Made by a program: the position numbers and the translations under genes
Shown: piece after piece, positions 33,650 to 43,123 of the stretch
How the letters are laid out: each line of letters begins with the position of its first letter
Numbering within the stretch: position 1 is the first letter of the stretch
The notes under the pieces: generated by a model
What the model saw: only the letters and a program-made list of their open reading frames with translations
The model's database searches: none
Told to the model about the DNA's origin: nothing
Assembly (NCBI RefSeq): GCF_013408825.1
Contig: NZ_JACCBZ010000014.1
Coordinates: 1 to 64,000, forward strand
Direction: 5' to 3'
Length of the DNA stretch: 64,000 bases
Source: Mucilaginibacter tundrae
GTDB lineage: Bacteria > Bacteroidota > Bacteroidia > Sphingobacteriales > Sphingobacteriaceae

Positions 33650-34351
33650 CTAATACATAGAGTGATCATTCTTACGAATCTCTTCGGCTATCTGCACCTT
33701 AATCTCGTTATCCAGCCTCAACATATCATCGTCAGAAGTACCGGTGTAATAGCCGCGTATATGATGGCTCTCATCAATCAACATAATTTTATCACTGTAC
33801 ACAAAATTGCCGTTACCTTCATCCAATGCATTTACTAAAAAACCTTGGCGCGCGAGCGGATATATAACAGATGTATCACCAGTTAAAAATAAACGACGGG
33901 TACTATCCGCGTTAAACTTGTTACTGTATTGCTTTAAAGTCGCAACGTTATCTCGTTGCGGATCCACCGTGATCGAAATAAACTTAGTGATCTTATTATG
34001 CGCGTACTCAGCTGCCAGCTTGCTTATGTTTTGATTTACCTGATTGCACAGATTAGGGCAATTGCTGTAAAAAAAGTTAACGATCAGTATCTTGTTGGTC
34101 AGCGTTTTTAATGATACCGGTTTACCATTCTGATCCTGTAAATTAAAATCAGAAATGTTATGATAGATGGTATCCGGGATAGATTTACCTTTAACTATGT
34201 GGCTGGTTTTAGCCAGTTCTTTTGGGCCGAAATACGGTAATGGATCGTAGCGGTTTTTGCCCTTTGCGGTAAGTAAATAATATAAAAATCCTGGCAATGC
34301 TAATATCAAAGCCAGGATTACTATTTTTTTCAGAACGTTGCTTTTGCTCAT
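33650..34351 (-). CDS. SCO1/SenC copper chaperone
   Basis: 233 aa with an N-terminal membrane anchor (10-28). The thioredoxin fold has the copper-binding SNCPNLC (Cys98 and Cys102) and the later His in DESHHIRGYYTG. It delivers copper to the CuA centre of CoxB. The start overlaps the stop of the subunit IV gene by 1 nt, showing coupling within the cox cluster. Confidence 0.93.
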   Translation of the reverse strand: MSKSNVLKKIVILALILALPGFLYYLLTAKGKNRYDPLPYFGPKELAKTSHIVKGKSIPDTIYHNISDFNLQDQNGKPVSLKTLTNKILIVNFFYSNCPNLCNQVNQNISKLAAEYAHNKITKFISITVDPQRDNVATLKQYSNKFNADSTRRLFLTGDTSVIYPLARQGFLVNALDEGNGNFVYSDKIMLIDESHHIRGYYTGTSDDDMLRLDNEIKVQIAEEIRKNDHSMY

Positions 34352-34698
34352 TACCCCCTCAAGGTAATCCAGTGGTGGCTCTCGTTAGTAAGTACCAGGA
34401 TTAAACCGATAATAAACAGAACAGGAACAACTATTGATATGATAAGCCCTGTTTTTTCAAACTTTAAGTGCATAAAATATGCAATAATATAAAACGCCTT
34501 AAATAATGTTAAAACGATGTATAATGGATTTGCTATGTGACCCGGGATAATTCCTTTAGGTACTAAGATAAGCGCTATAATAAATTCAACACATGTAATG
34601 CCTAGCAATATGAAAAACACTTTCCATATTTTGCCTTTGGTCATTGATTCATGTTCTTCGCCATGCTCTGCATGCGTGTCTGTAGCGTGTGATGACAT
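34351..34698 (-). CDS. Cytochrome c oxidase subunit IV family protein
   Basis: 115 aa. After a His-rich N terminus (HATDTHAEHGEEH) come three membrane helices (WKVFFILLGITCVEFIIALILV, VLTLFKAFYIIAYFMHLKFE, IVVPVLFIIGLILVL). FYIIAYFMHLKFE is the conserved signature of the bacterial subunit IV (COX4_pro-type). It lies between subunit III and SCO. Confidence 0.9.
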   Translation of the reverse strand: MSSHATDTHAEHGEEHESMTKGKIWKVFFILLGITCVEFIIALILVPKGIIPGHIANPLYIVLTLFKAFYIIAYFMHLKFEKTGLIISIVVPVLFIIGLILVLTNESHHWITLRG

Positions 34699-34717
34699 AT
34701 GATTTGTGATTAAAAGA

Positions 34718-35446
34718 TCAAACTAAATAAAAGAATGTAAATACGAATACCCATACCAAATCTACAAAGTGCCAGTAAAGGCCAACTTTTTCAATCATTA
34801 AATAGCTACCGCGTTTTTCATAAGTACCCATTAATACGTTAACGGTGATAATGATATTGATCACTACGCCCGTAAATACATGAAAACCGTGGAAACCTGT
34901 AATCGTAAAGAATAAGTTAGCAAATTGGTGAGCTGAAGCTGCTTGTGCAGCATAAGGTACACCTATTGCAAAAAACTCTTGTAGTTTTTCAGGACTTGTT
35001 GGGATACTGCTCCACCAAAAGCCTTCGCTATGCAAGTGATTCCACTCCAATGCCTGGCATCCTAGGAACATTAAACCACCAATTACTGTGGCTATCATCC
35101 AGCCTATAACCTCTTTACGGGCGTTACGGTGACCGGCTTCAACAGCTAATACCATGGTAACAGAGCTCATGATGAGAATAAACGTCATTAACCCTACGAA
35201 CACCAGTGGCGCGCCATGCTCAATTAAGCCTGGTACTGATTGGAAAACCAATGCAGCTGATGGCCATGCATATGCGCTGAAACGCAAAGCACCATAAGCA
35301 ATTAATAATGATGAAAATGTGAATGCATCTGATAGGAGGAAAAACCACATCATCATTTTTCCGTATTCAACGTTGAACGGAGATCTGCCCCCCGACCATG
35401 GTGTTGATTTTACCTCATCAATTTGTGATACTGCTGCTGTACTCAT
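34718..35446 (-). CDS. Cytochrome c oxidase subunit III (long)
   Basis: 242 aa with six to seven membrane helices. FTITGFHGFHVFTGVVINI and GLYWHFVDLVWVFVFTFFYLV are the subunit III hallmarks, and EAGHRNARKEV is the loop seen in caa3-type paralogues. It is the second of two adjacent subunit III genes; both are common in Bacteroidota cox clusters. The gene starts 19 nt after the short paralogue. Confidence 0.92.
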   Translation of the reverse strand: MSTAAVSQIDEVKSTPWSGGRSPFNVEYGKMMMWFFLLSDAFTFSSLLIAYGALRFSAYAWPSAALVFQSVPGLIEHGAPLVFVGLMTFILIMSSVTMVLAVEAGHRNARKEVIGWMIATVIGGLMFLGCQALEWNHLHSEGFWWSSIPTSPEKLQEFFAIGVPYAAQAASAHQFANLFFTITGFHGFHVFTGVVINIIITVNVLMGTYEKRGSYLMIEKVGLYWHFVDLVWVFVFTFFYLV

Positions 35447-35465
35447 CTGTACTTATTATGGGTTG

Positions 35466-36041
35466 TTAATATTGGTTCAAAAGTAAAAAAACATACAGAT
35501 ATATCCATATAATATCGACAAAATGCCAAAAAATACCGGACATTTCCATTCCAAACAAATTCTTTGCCTGTGGCACGTTTTTGTAACTGCGCCATAGGGT
35601 GTTAATTATCAGTAATAAACCAGCGAAAATGTGTACCAGGTGCATACCGGTAAACACATATATGAACGATTGGGATGCATTAGGGTTTATAAAATATACA
35701 CCCATTTTAATTAAAATGCTCCAACCGTAAATCTGTATCGCAAAAAACAGCACGCCCAATGCCAATGTAAGCCATAAAAATAGGCGTTGTTTGGCAAACT
35801 CAAGTCGTTTAGCTGCCCTTGAGGCAATAAACATGGTAATACTGCTGACTATAATTACTGTAGTGCTATACATAAACGCCTTAGGCAGTATAATGTTAAT
35901 AGCGTGCTCGCGACCGCCGGTATAAACTATAAAGCCGCTGGTAAGCGCCGCGAAAAACATAAACGATGTGAATATAAATATCCACATATTGAATTTTTTG
36001 GGGGCGAGGTTATATTTATCTTCCTGAATCTGTGCCATCAT
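35466..36041 (-). CDS. Cytochrome c oxidase subunit III (short)
   Basis: 191 aa with five membrane helices. FIYVFTGMHLVHIFAGLLLIINTL and GIFWHFVDIIWIYLYVFLLL mark subunit III. It lacks the first two helices of the canonical subunit, as usual for the short form. The start overlaps the ctaB stop by 4 nt (ATGA), so translation is coupled. Confidence 0.9.
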   Translation of the reverse strand: MMAQIQEDKYNLAPKKFNMWIFIFTSFMFFAALTSGFIVYTGGREHAINIILPKAFMYSTTVIIVSSITMFIASRAAKRLEFAKQRLFLWLTLALGVLFFAIQIYGWSILIKMGVYFINPNASQSFIYVFTGMHLVHIFAGLLLIINTLWRSYKNVPQAKNLFGMEMSGIFWHFVDIIWIYLYVFLLLNQY

Positions 36042-36913
36042 TTCGCTTTTCCTATAAAATCAAATAAAAACATAAGCTGCACTATCGGCAGGTATAAAAA
36101 CGACCCATACATGAGTTGTTTTGCCGACTTAATTGTGCGAGTACGCAGCAATGTGAAGGCCTGGTACAAAAATACTAAACTGCAAATTAATGATACTACA
36201 CCTACATAGTAACCACCAAAATGGTAATAAGTTGGCAGCCAGCTTACTGGTGTTAAAAATATAGTGATCACAAACACGATTAGTGCGCTTGTAAAATCGC
36301 GGTTACCGGTAGGCAATAGCCTAAAACCGGCCAGTTTGTAGTCGTCATCCAAAACCCAGGCAATAGCCCAGAAGTGGGTGAACTGCCAAACAAATTGTAT
36401 CCCGAATAATATCAACGCAACCTGATCAATAGTTCCATAACCTGCAACATAACCAATAAGCGGTGGTAATGCACCGGGTATAGCACCAACAAATACCGCT
36501 ATTGGCGATTTGCGTTTTAATGGTGTATATGCAAAAGCATACAGTATTATTGAAAATACAGATAGTAGCCCTGTAGTTAAATTTAAGCTGCCTAATAAGT
36601 AGGTTCCTGCTATCGCCATAAATAAACCTAATACCAGCGCCTGTCCGGTTGTCATACGTCCGGTTGGGATTGGGCGGTCCATCGTACGCTTCATCAATTT
36701 GTCGTAGTCTTTTTCAATGATCTCGTTGAAGCAGTTTGCGGCGGCTGTAACTAAAAATCCGCCAACAATCAGTATCACCCAGTTTTTCCAGTTGATAACG
36801 CCATGAGTTTTAGGGTTTGCCATCCCCCCGATCAAAAATGATATGGAGGCGGAAAATACCACCAAAAATGTCAGCCTGGTTTTAATCAGTTTTGAAAAAT
36901 CGCTCAACTTCAT
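36038..36913 (-). CDS. ctaB: Protoheme IX farnesyltransferase (heme O synthase)
   Basis: 291 aa, UbiA family, integral membrane. The prenyl-diphosphate site NCFNEIIEKDYDKLMKRTMDRPIPTGRM (N-x3-D-x2-D type) and the second loop WVLDDDYKLAGFRLLP are present. It farnesylates heme B to heme O. It overlaps ctaA upstream and subunit III downstream by 4 nt each, forming a tightly coupled heme A/oxidase biogenesis unit. Confidence 0.94.
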   Translation of the reverse strand: MKLSDFSKLIKTRLTFLVVFSASISFLIGGMANPKTHGVINWKNWVILIVGGFLVTAAANCFNEIIEKDYDKLMKRTMDRPIPTGRMTTGQALVLGLFMAIAGTYLLGSLNLTTGLLSVFSIILYAFAYTPLKRKSPIAVFVGAIPGALPPLIGYVAGYGTIDQVALILFGIQFVWQFTHFWAIAWVLDDDYKLAGFRLLPTGNRDFTSALIVFVITIFLTPVSWLPTYYHFGGYYVGVVSLICSLVFLYQAFTLLRTRTIKSAKQLMYGSFLYLPIVQLMFLFDFIGKAK

Positions 36914-37971
36914 TTGCTTGCTCCCTGTAAACTAACTGATTTGTGAAAATTGAGCAGTAAATAAAACTGTGCCCCAAATATTAAACTCGCCAACACGATG
37001 TGCAAAGCCTGCGCATACGGTGGTAATTCTAAATATGATAATAGTATACCTGTAACAATCTGCAGCATGATCATCAAAAAATTGAAGCTCATTAATTGCT
37101 GTTGTATAGAATGGCGGGTAAATGTACGCCTAATTAAAGCATACAAAATTACGTTTACTATCAATACCAATATAGCTAAAGACCGGTGATCAATAAAAAT
37201 ACTACCAGCATCAGCTATCCAATCGCCGCGGTAACCGCCTTGTAAATGGCTTGATACTTCGTCAATTTTTTCGCGAACTTCAGTTCCGAATATGATTTGA
37301 ACAACGCTTGTCACCAGTGCGATCAGTGTAACGATATATACTAAAGGACTGGTTTTGATGCGATTATTATCATAAACTTTGGCCATAAAGTAAGTACTGA
37401 TAGCTATTGCCAATATCGCCAAAGCTAAAAGCATATGTACCGTTACAATACCTGCAACCAAATTAGTAGATACCACAATGCCACCTAACCAAGCCTGAAA
37501 ACCAACCAATATTAAATTAAAAAAGCTTAAAATTGGTATCATCATGCTATATCTAAAATAGCTGAATGAATAGATAAGTGTAAGCAATAAGAATAAACCT
37601 GACATAGCACCGATTAATCGATTAATATACTCTGTCCAGGTTCTCGCTGCATTAAACTCTTCAGGGATCAAAATAGATTTGTCGTTACGAATACGGGTAG
37701 CGAGTTCGCTATAACCAAATACGTCGAGTGTTTTAGCAAACCTTTGATTCTTTTTAATGCGGCCTGCAACATATTTCTGCTGGTAATCTTTTGGTAACTG
37801 ACTAACGTCCGTTGGGGGAATATAGCCACCGAAACACTTAGGCCAGTCGGGACATCCCATGCCTGAGCCTGAACTACGTACCACGCCACCAGCTAATATT
37901 AAAACAAAAAGCAGAATAATAGTTAAGAGGTTAATCTTTTGAAATCTGTTTTTTGATGCGGATATACTCAT
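36910..37971 (-). CDS. ctaA: Heme A synthase (COX15/CtaA)
   Basis: 353 aa with eight membrane helices. It oxidises heme O to heme A. Conserved His residues are in TWTEYINRLIGAMSGLF, VTVHMLLALAILA, DHRSLAILVLIVN and ALHIVLASLIFG. The early pair of cysteines is in SSGSGMGCPDWPKCFGGYIPP. It is the first gene after the hairpin that separates coxA from the biogenesis genes. Confidence 0.93.
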   Translation of the reverse strand: MSISASKNRFQKINLLTIILLFVLILAGGVVRSSGSGMGCPDWPKCFGGYIPPTDVSQLPKDYQQKYVAGRIKKNQRFAKTLDVFGYSELATRIRNDKSILIPEEFNAARTWTEYINRLIGAMSGLFLLLTLIYSFSYFRYSMMIPILSFFNLILVGFQAWLGGIVVSTNLVAGIVTVHMLLALAILAIAISTYFMAKVYDNNRIKTSPLVYIVTLIALVTSVVQIIFGTEVREKIDEVSSHLQGGYRGDWIADAGSIFIDHRSLAILVLIVNVILYALIRRTFTRHSIQQQLMSFNFLMIMLQIVTGILLSYLELPPYAQALHIVLASLIFGAQFYLLLNFHKSVSLQGASK

Positions 37972-37982
37972 TTAATGTGCTA

Positions 37983-38033
37983 AAAAATTAGGGCATCTGT
38001 TTTAGGAAAATATTTCCGGTACAGATACCCTAA
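37983..38033 (-). terminator. Hairpin with U-run between coxA and ctaA
   Basis: In leftward RNA a 13-bp stem (38033-38021 with 38000-37988, one G-U pair) with a 20-nt loop is followed by a run of five to six U (37982-37987). The loop itself contains a small GGAAA/TTTCC hairpin. A further GC stem GGCGG/CCGCC lies just upstream at 38072-38086. A partial terminator or attenuator inside the operon is the simplest reading. Confidence 0.65.
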
Positions 38034-38095
38034 AAGATCAGATCGGTATGTATTTTTTAGTACATGGATTAGGCGGCTCGACCGCCATTCCAATA

Positions 38096-39976
38096 CTATT
38101 TTACTTCTTGATTGCTATGGGTATTTACCCATTTAGTATGTTCTTCCAAACCAATAGGGTTATCTTCAAAATCATGCGGCAAGTTTGAGCTCATGGTTTC
38201 AGATAATGGCGTAGTTTGCAAGATGTAATCATGCTCTGCACCTGGTTTGCTATAATCGTATGGCCAACGATAAACAGTTGGGATTTCTCCCGGCCAGTTA
38301 CCATGTAGGTGCTCAACAGGTGTAGTCCATTCCAATGTATTGGCTTCCCACGGGTTTTGTGTCGCTTTCTTACCCCAGAATATAGAGGTAATAAAGTTAT
38401 ACAAGAATGCTACTTGTGCCAATGCAGACATGATAGCAGCCCAAGTAATAAATGTATTTACTGATAACCATTGTTTCATTGACTCAAACTCAGTGAACGC
38501 GTAGTAACGACGTGGCACGCCATCTAAACCCATAAAGTGCATTGGAAAGAATACCAGGTAAGCACCGATGAATGTTAGCCAGAAGTGAAGGAATCCGAGT
38601 TTCTCATCCATCATACGGCCAAACATTTTAGGGAACCAGTGATATACACCAGCCAACATACCAAATATAGCTGCTGAACCCATTACCAAGTGGAAGTGGG
38701 CAACAACGAAGTAAGTATCATGCAAGTTGATATCTAGTGCAGCGTTACCTAAGAAGATACCCGTTAAACCGCCAGAGATAAAGAAAGACACCATCCCGAT
38801 AGCAAACAACATAGCAGGTTTAAACCTGATATTACCGCGCCACAGTGTAGCTAACCAGTTGAATGTTTTTACTGCCGATGGTACAGCGATGATCAATGTA
38901 GTGATCATGAATACACCACCCAGGAACGGGTTCATACCTGTAACGAACATATGGTGCCCCCATACGATGAACGATAATACGGTAATACCGATTAACGAGT
39001 AAACCATCGCATGGTAACCGAAGATCGGTTTACGTGAGTTTACTGACATGATTTCGGAAGATATACCCATTGCAGGCATAATTACGATGTATACCTCAGG
39101 GTGACCTAAGAACCAGAATAAGTGTTCAAATAATATAGGGCTACCACCTTCAAAAGGCATTACTTTACCATTCAGTACAATGTCTGAAAGGTAGAAACTT
39201 GTACCCATGCTACGGTCAAATATTAATAACACAACACCTGCAACTAATACCGGGAATGATAATACCCCCAATACAGCAGTTAAGAAGAACGCCCATATTG
39301 TTAAAGGCATTTTCCAAAGGTCCATACCTTTTGTACGCATGTTTAATACAGTACTTACATAGTTGATACCACCCATTAACGATGACGCTACGAAGCAGAT
39401 CATACTGGCTAACCATAATGTCATACCCATTTCAGAACCCGGCATAGCTTTTGGTAAAGCAGATAGTGGTGGATATACTGTCCAGCCACCGCTAGCAGGG
39501 CCTTTTTGTACAAAGAATGAGCTTAACATTATAACACATGCTAAGAAGAAGAACCAGTAAGATAACATGTTCATGAACGGAGATGCCATATCGCGGGCAC
39601 CTACCTGAAGAGGTATCAATAAATTGCTAAACGTACCGCTCAACCCTGCTGTTAGTACAAAAAACACCATGATGGTACCGTGAATAGTAACCAACGACAG
39701 GTAAAAGTTTGGATCTAAACGACCACCAGGTGCAAAACGGCCTAATAAAGTTTCCAATAAAGGAAATGCTTTATCAGGATATGCTAACTGGATCCTGAAC
39801 AAGATAGACAAGGTCATCGCGATAACCGCCATTGTAATACCTGTGATCAGGAATTGTTTGGCGATCATTTTGTGATCCTGGCTAAATATGTATTTAGTTA
39901 TAAAAGTATCATGATGGTGTTCGTGACCTTCTTCGTGATGTACTACTCCGTGATCGTGAACTGCTAATGTTGACAT
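38096..39976 (-). CDS. coxA: Cytochrome c oxidase subunit I
   Basis: 626 aa, the catalytic subunit with low-spin heme a and the heme a3-CuB centre. Heme and copper ligands are visible: LVTIHGTIMVFFVL, GHPEVYIVIMPAMG (CuB His and the cross-linked Tyr), VWGHHMFVTGMNP, and HDTYFVVAHFHLVMG with both distal heme His. The type-A proton channel Glu is not obvious in the usual XGHPEV context, but the YS-type motif at MVYSLIGI agrees with A-class enzymes. The His-rich N terminus is odd (HHEEGHEHHHD). Confidence 0.96.
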   Translation of the reverse strand: MSTLAVHDHGVVHHEEGHEHHHDTFITKYIFSQDHKMIAKQFLITGITMAVIAMTLSILFRIQLAYPDKAFPLLETLLGRFAPGGRLDPNFYLSLVTIHGTIMVFFVLTAGLSGTFSNLLIPLQVGARDMASPFMNMLSYWFFFLACVIMLSSFFVQKGPASGGWTVYPPLSALPKAMPGSEMGMTLWLASMICFVASSLMGGINYVSTVLNMRTKGMDLWKMPLTIWAFFLTAVLGVLSFPVLVAGVVLLIFDRSMGTSFYLSDIVLNGKVMPFEGGSPILFEHLFWFLGHPEVYIVIMPAMGISSEIMSVNSRKPIFGYHAMVYSLIGITVLSFIVWGHHMFVTGMNPFLGGVFMITTLIIAVPSAVKTFNWLATLWRGNIRFKPAMLFAIGMVSFFISGGLTGIFLGNAALDINLHDTYFVVAHFHLVMGSAAIFGMLAGVYHWFPKMFGRMMDEKLGFLHFWLTFIGAYLVFFPMHFMGLDGVPRRYYAFTEFESMKQWLSVNTFITWAAIMSALAQVAFLYNFITSIFWGKKATQNPWEANTLEWTTPVEHLHGNWPGEIPTVYRWPYDYSKPGAEHDYILQTTPLSETMSSNLPHDFEDNPIGLEEHTKWVNTHSNQEVK

Positions 39977-39992
39977 ACTCGCTAATCTTATA

Positions 39993-41234
39993 TTAATTAT
40001 TTAACGCTAATCTTTTGTTTGCTGTAGTATCTTTTGGTGTTGCTGCTGGTGCCGGTGCTGCTACAGGCATACCTAAATCTTTTCTCAACGCATCGGTTAA
40101 GTAAGGCTTTTGTTTTGCTATCCATTGCTGATATTCAGCTTCGGTAACTACACGTACCACTTTTTTCATATTGTAGTGTATACCACCGCATATTTTGTTG
40201 CAATAAAGCAAATATTCAAAATCAGGGTTATTCAGCCTGTTGCGCATATCGGCTGTGGTAATAGTGGGTGTAAATTTAAAGAAGGTAGGTAAACCCGGTA
40301 CAGCGTTCAACTGCACACGGAAGTGTGGCATATAGCAACTGTGGATTACATCCTGCGCACGGATATTTAACCTAACTGATCTGTTTACTGGTAAATACAT
40401 GGTATCAGCGCGTAAATCATCAAAGCTATTCCTGTCTTTATAATCAATACCTAATAAATTACTACCAGTTACCAATTTATAATTAACAGCGCCTAATTTC
40501 AAATCCTTACCTGGGTAACGTAATTCCCATGCAAACTGGTGACCGGTTACCTCGATGTTTAGTGAAGCACGTTCGCCTTTAGCATCAGCGCTATTGGTAA
40601 TTTCTTGCCAAGTAAAGAAACCGAACACTACCAATATGGTTAAAACCATAGCAGGCAATATTGTCCAGATTTTTTCGATGGTATTATTGTGTGGTAAAAA
40701 GAAAGCTCTGCGTTTATCAGAATGTTTATACCTGAATAAGAAGGTAAACAACAATATCTGGGTAACAAAAAATACGAACATGGTGATCACAGTGGTAACT
40801 GTGAACATCTCATCAATTTTAACACCATGTGCTGATGCGGCCTCAGGTAAAGTCATGCTGCCTTGAACAGTGAATGACCAATAAGCACCGTATAACCCGA
40901 ATAAAAGGAACACCAGGCAAATCGCTGCCATCAGATTATTCCAGTTCAATTCTTTTTTACCTTGTATCTGGCGGGTTAAATCGTATACTTTCAAAATTTT
41001 ACCTACAATGGCAATAACCACGCATAGTAAAAGGAAAAGCAATACATAGTAACCAGCACCGGTCCACATAGCTGATTTATCATCTGCTACAGCAGCGGTA
41101 CTGTTGCCGGCACCTTGTGAAGGACTGGCCAGTCCGGGGTTGGTTTGCGCCATTAACAGGTTTGTGCCTGTAAGCATAAACACCGCTAAAAGGGAAAGTA
41201 TTTTTTTAGACTTTATAAATTTTTTGAATCCCAT
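39993..41234 (-). CDS. coxB: Cytochrome c oxidase subunit II
   Basis: 413 aa from ATG 41234. The longer frame to 41279 starts upstream of a -7 box (TAAATTTG, 41268-41275) and delays the signal. A signal peptide ending LLMAQ, a membrane segment near 70-95, and the two typical helices follow. The CuA domain has CYMPHFRVQLNAVPG and CNKICGGIHYNM (C-x3-C-x3-H-x2-M). There is no fused heme c domain; the tail is Ala/Pro-rich (PVAAPAPAATP). 16 nt before coxA. Confidence 0.93.
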   Translation of the reverse strand: MGFKKFIKSKKILSLLAVFMLTGTNLLMAQTNPGLASPSQGAGNSTAAVADDKSAMWTGAGYYVLLFLLLCVVIAIVGKILKVYDLTRQIQGKKELNWNNLMAAICLVFLLFGLYGAYWSFTVQGSMTLPEAASAHGVKIDEMFTVTTVITMFVFFVTQILLFTFLFRYKHSDKRRAFFLPHNNTIEKIWTILPAMVLTILVVFGFFTWQEITNSADAKGERASLNIEVTGHQFAWELRYPGKDLKLGAVNYKLVTGSNLLGIDYKDRNSFDDLRADTMYLPVNRSVRLNIRAQDVIHSCYMPHFRVQLNAVPGLPTFFKFTPTITTADMRNRLNNPDFEYLLYCNKICGGIHYNMKKVVRVVTEAEYQQWIAKQKPYLTDALRKDLGMPVAAPAPAATPKDTTANKRLALNN

Positions 41235-41282
41235 TTTGTTGTTCGTTTGGTATTCTGTATTTGGTTGCAAATTTAACAATTA

Positions 41283-42536
41283 TTATACGTGATGGTGAAG
41301 GCTCTCCTCCAAAAATGGGTGATTTTTTGGAACAAGTGATTTAAATTTGCTTAGTGCTGTTGACACCATGTAGGCAAATAAACCTGCAAATCCAATAAAT
41401 GTACCAATTTCTTCGTATGAGAAACCTCTTCCGTTGGGGCCTACAGTTTCAGGCATTATCATCACATAATAATCAAGCCAGTGGCCTAATATCAATATGA
41501 TACATACTACCTTTAATACTTTTGTTTTACGTTTGGCATCACGAGACATTATGATCAGGAATGGCGCCATGAAATTGATAACAATGTTTAACCAGAACCA
41601 CGGTTTAAATTCGGGCTCCCATCTTTTGTAGAAGTAAACAACTTCTTCAGGTAGGTTGGCATAGTAATTTAATAAGAACTGAGCGAACCAGATATAAGTC
41701 CAGAATATTGAGAAAGCGAACATGAACAAACCCATGTTATGCATGTGGTTCTCATTTAACCATGAGAAATATCCTTTTTCACGTAATAAAATTATTGTAA
41801 GGGTTATAACCGCTAGACCGCTAACCCAAAGGGCAGCTAAGTTATACCAACCAAACATGGTTGAATACCAGCGAGCTTCTAATGACATGATCGCATCAAA
41901 ACCAAACACAGGATCAGTCATACCAAATACAAGCAGGAATACGCAAGCGATATTGAAGCTTTTTTTGTAATTAAGCATGCCACCAATTTCATCCTCGTTC
42001 TCAGAGTATTTTACCAGCATTCCGGCTAACAAAGAATATAAACCTAAGAACACGATTAAACGGATAAAGAAAAAGGGAATATTTAGAAAACCCGCTTTAC
42101 CTGCTACCGTTGAATCATAATTAGGGCTATGTACATCAGACATACCAGCGGTTGCCCATTGTGCATATAAATAAGGCTGTGCCACTACTCTGTCGTTAAC
42201 TACTACATTATGTGTAAAGTGGATACCAGCAGCTATAACGATGAGTAAAATTAAAGATGCGTAAGGGATTAATTTAGCAAATGCTTGTGGTATACGGATC
42301 ATCGAAGCAGACCAGCCTGCCTGTGCAGCATATTGTATCGCGCAAAAAACAGCACCTGCGCAACATACGCAAGTAAGGTAGTAGGCCATTAACAACAAGT
42401 TCGAAAATTCGCGGTCAGTATTGAAAAAAAGACCGGCTATAATGCTGATAACACCTATAACAATTGCAATCAGGCTCCAGTTTTTAGCCTTGCCTTCAAA
42501 TACAAATTGATCGTCAAAATTATTATGAGTTTTCAT
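41283..42536 (-). CDS. actF: Alternative complex III subunit ActF (NrfD-like)
   Basis: 417 aa with about ten membrane helices. ActF and ActC are homologous quinol-site membrane subunits of the NrfD type in the Bacteroidota quinol:cytochrome c oxidoreductase. Visible marks are GWSASMIRIPQAFAKLIPYA, GMTDPVFGFDAIMSLEARWYSTMFGWY and IWFAQFLLNYYANLPEE. It ends 3 nt before the long coxB frame. Confidence 0.9.
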   Translation of the reverse strand: MKTHNNFDDQFVFEGKAKNWSLIAIVIGVISIIAGLFFNTDREFSNLLLMAYYLTCVCCAGAVFCAIQYAAQAGWSASMIRIPQAFAKLIPYASLILLIVIAAGIHFTHNVVVNDRVVAQPYLYAQWATAGMSDVHSPNYDSTVAGKAGFLNIPFFFIRLIVFLGLYSLLAGMLVKYSENEDEIGGMLNYKKSFNIACVFLLVFGMTDPVFGFDAIMSLEARWYSTMFGWYNLAALWVSGLAVITLTIILLREKGYFSWLNENHMHNMGLFMFAFSIFWTYIWFAQFLLNYYANLPEEVVYFYKRWEPEFKPWFWLNIVINFMAPFLIIMSRDAKRKTKVLKVVCIILILGHWLDYYVMIMPETVGPNGRGFSYEEIGTFIGFAGLFAYMVSTALSKFKSLVPKNHPFLEESLHHHV

Positions 42537-42547
42537 TAAAAATCAGC

Positions 42548-43123
42548 TTATAAGGTTTGTAAATGGTGAACATACATAATTACTTTCCAACGCTCGCTAG
42601 GATCAAGCTGTGAAGCGTAAGAACCCATAGCGTTTAATCCGTAAGTAATAGTATGGTATATTTTACCGTCTGTTAAATCTTTCATTGCACCACCACGTGA
42701 TGATTGACCTTTTGAGTAAGACGGCGGTGGCGGAAACCCGTGTTGAACAACTAAACCATCGCCCTGGCCATTTTGACCGTGGCAAGGAGAGCAGAAGTGC
42801 AGGAACAATACTTTTCCATCGGCAAAGTTAGCAGCTGTTTGTGGCAGCGGGCTTTTTACTTCGGTACTTGCCAACAAATATCCGTCGTGGGTATTAGGAT
42901 AATCAAACTTTACCCAACCGATAGGTATAGTACCAGCCGGCGGAACCTGTGCTGTTTTACCATCTTTAAAATTGCTATTCGGTTGATCCGGGTCATACGC
43001 AAGGTGTTCGTACATGTTAGGGGCGTATTCCCAACCGGTGCTTCTTTTATCTTTGCACGATGATATTACAACCGTGGCAGCTATTGCGATAATTAATACA
43101 CCTAATATTCTAAATTTATTCAT
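42548..43123 (-). CDS. actE: Alternative complex III subunit ActE (monoheme cytochrome c)
   Basis: 191 aa from ATG 43123, since the ATG at 43132 adds only three residues before the signal. A signal II peptide with lipobox SSC. One heme site CSPCH (FLHFCSPCHGQNGQGDG) and the distal Met in NAMGSYASQLDP. It is predicted to pass electrons to the oxidase. It overlaps actD by 8 nt. Confidence 0.92.
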   Translation of the reverse strand: MNKFRILGVLIIAIAATVVISSCKDKRSTGWEYAPNMYEHLAYDPDQPNSNFKDGKTAQVPPAGTIPIGWVKFDYPNTHDGYLLASTEVKSPLPQTAANFADGKVLFLHFCSPCHGQNGQGDGLVVQHGFPPPPSYSKGQSSRGGAMKDLTDGKIYHTITYGLNAMGSYASQLDPSERWKVIMYVHHLQTL

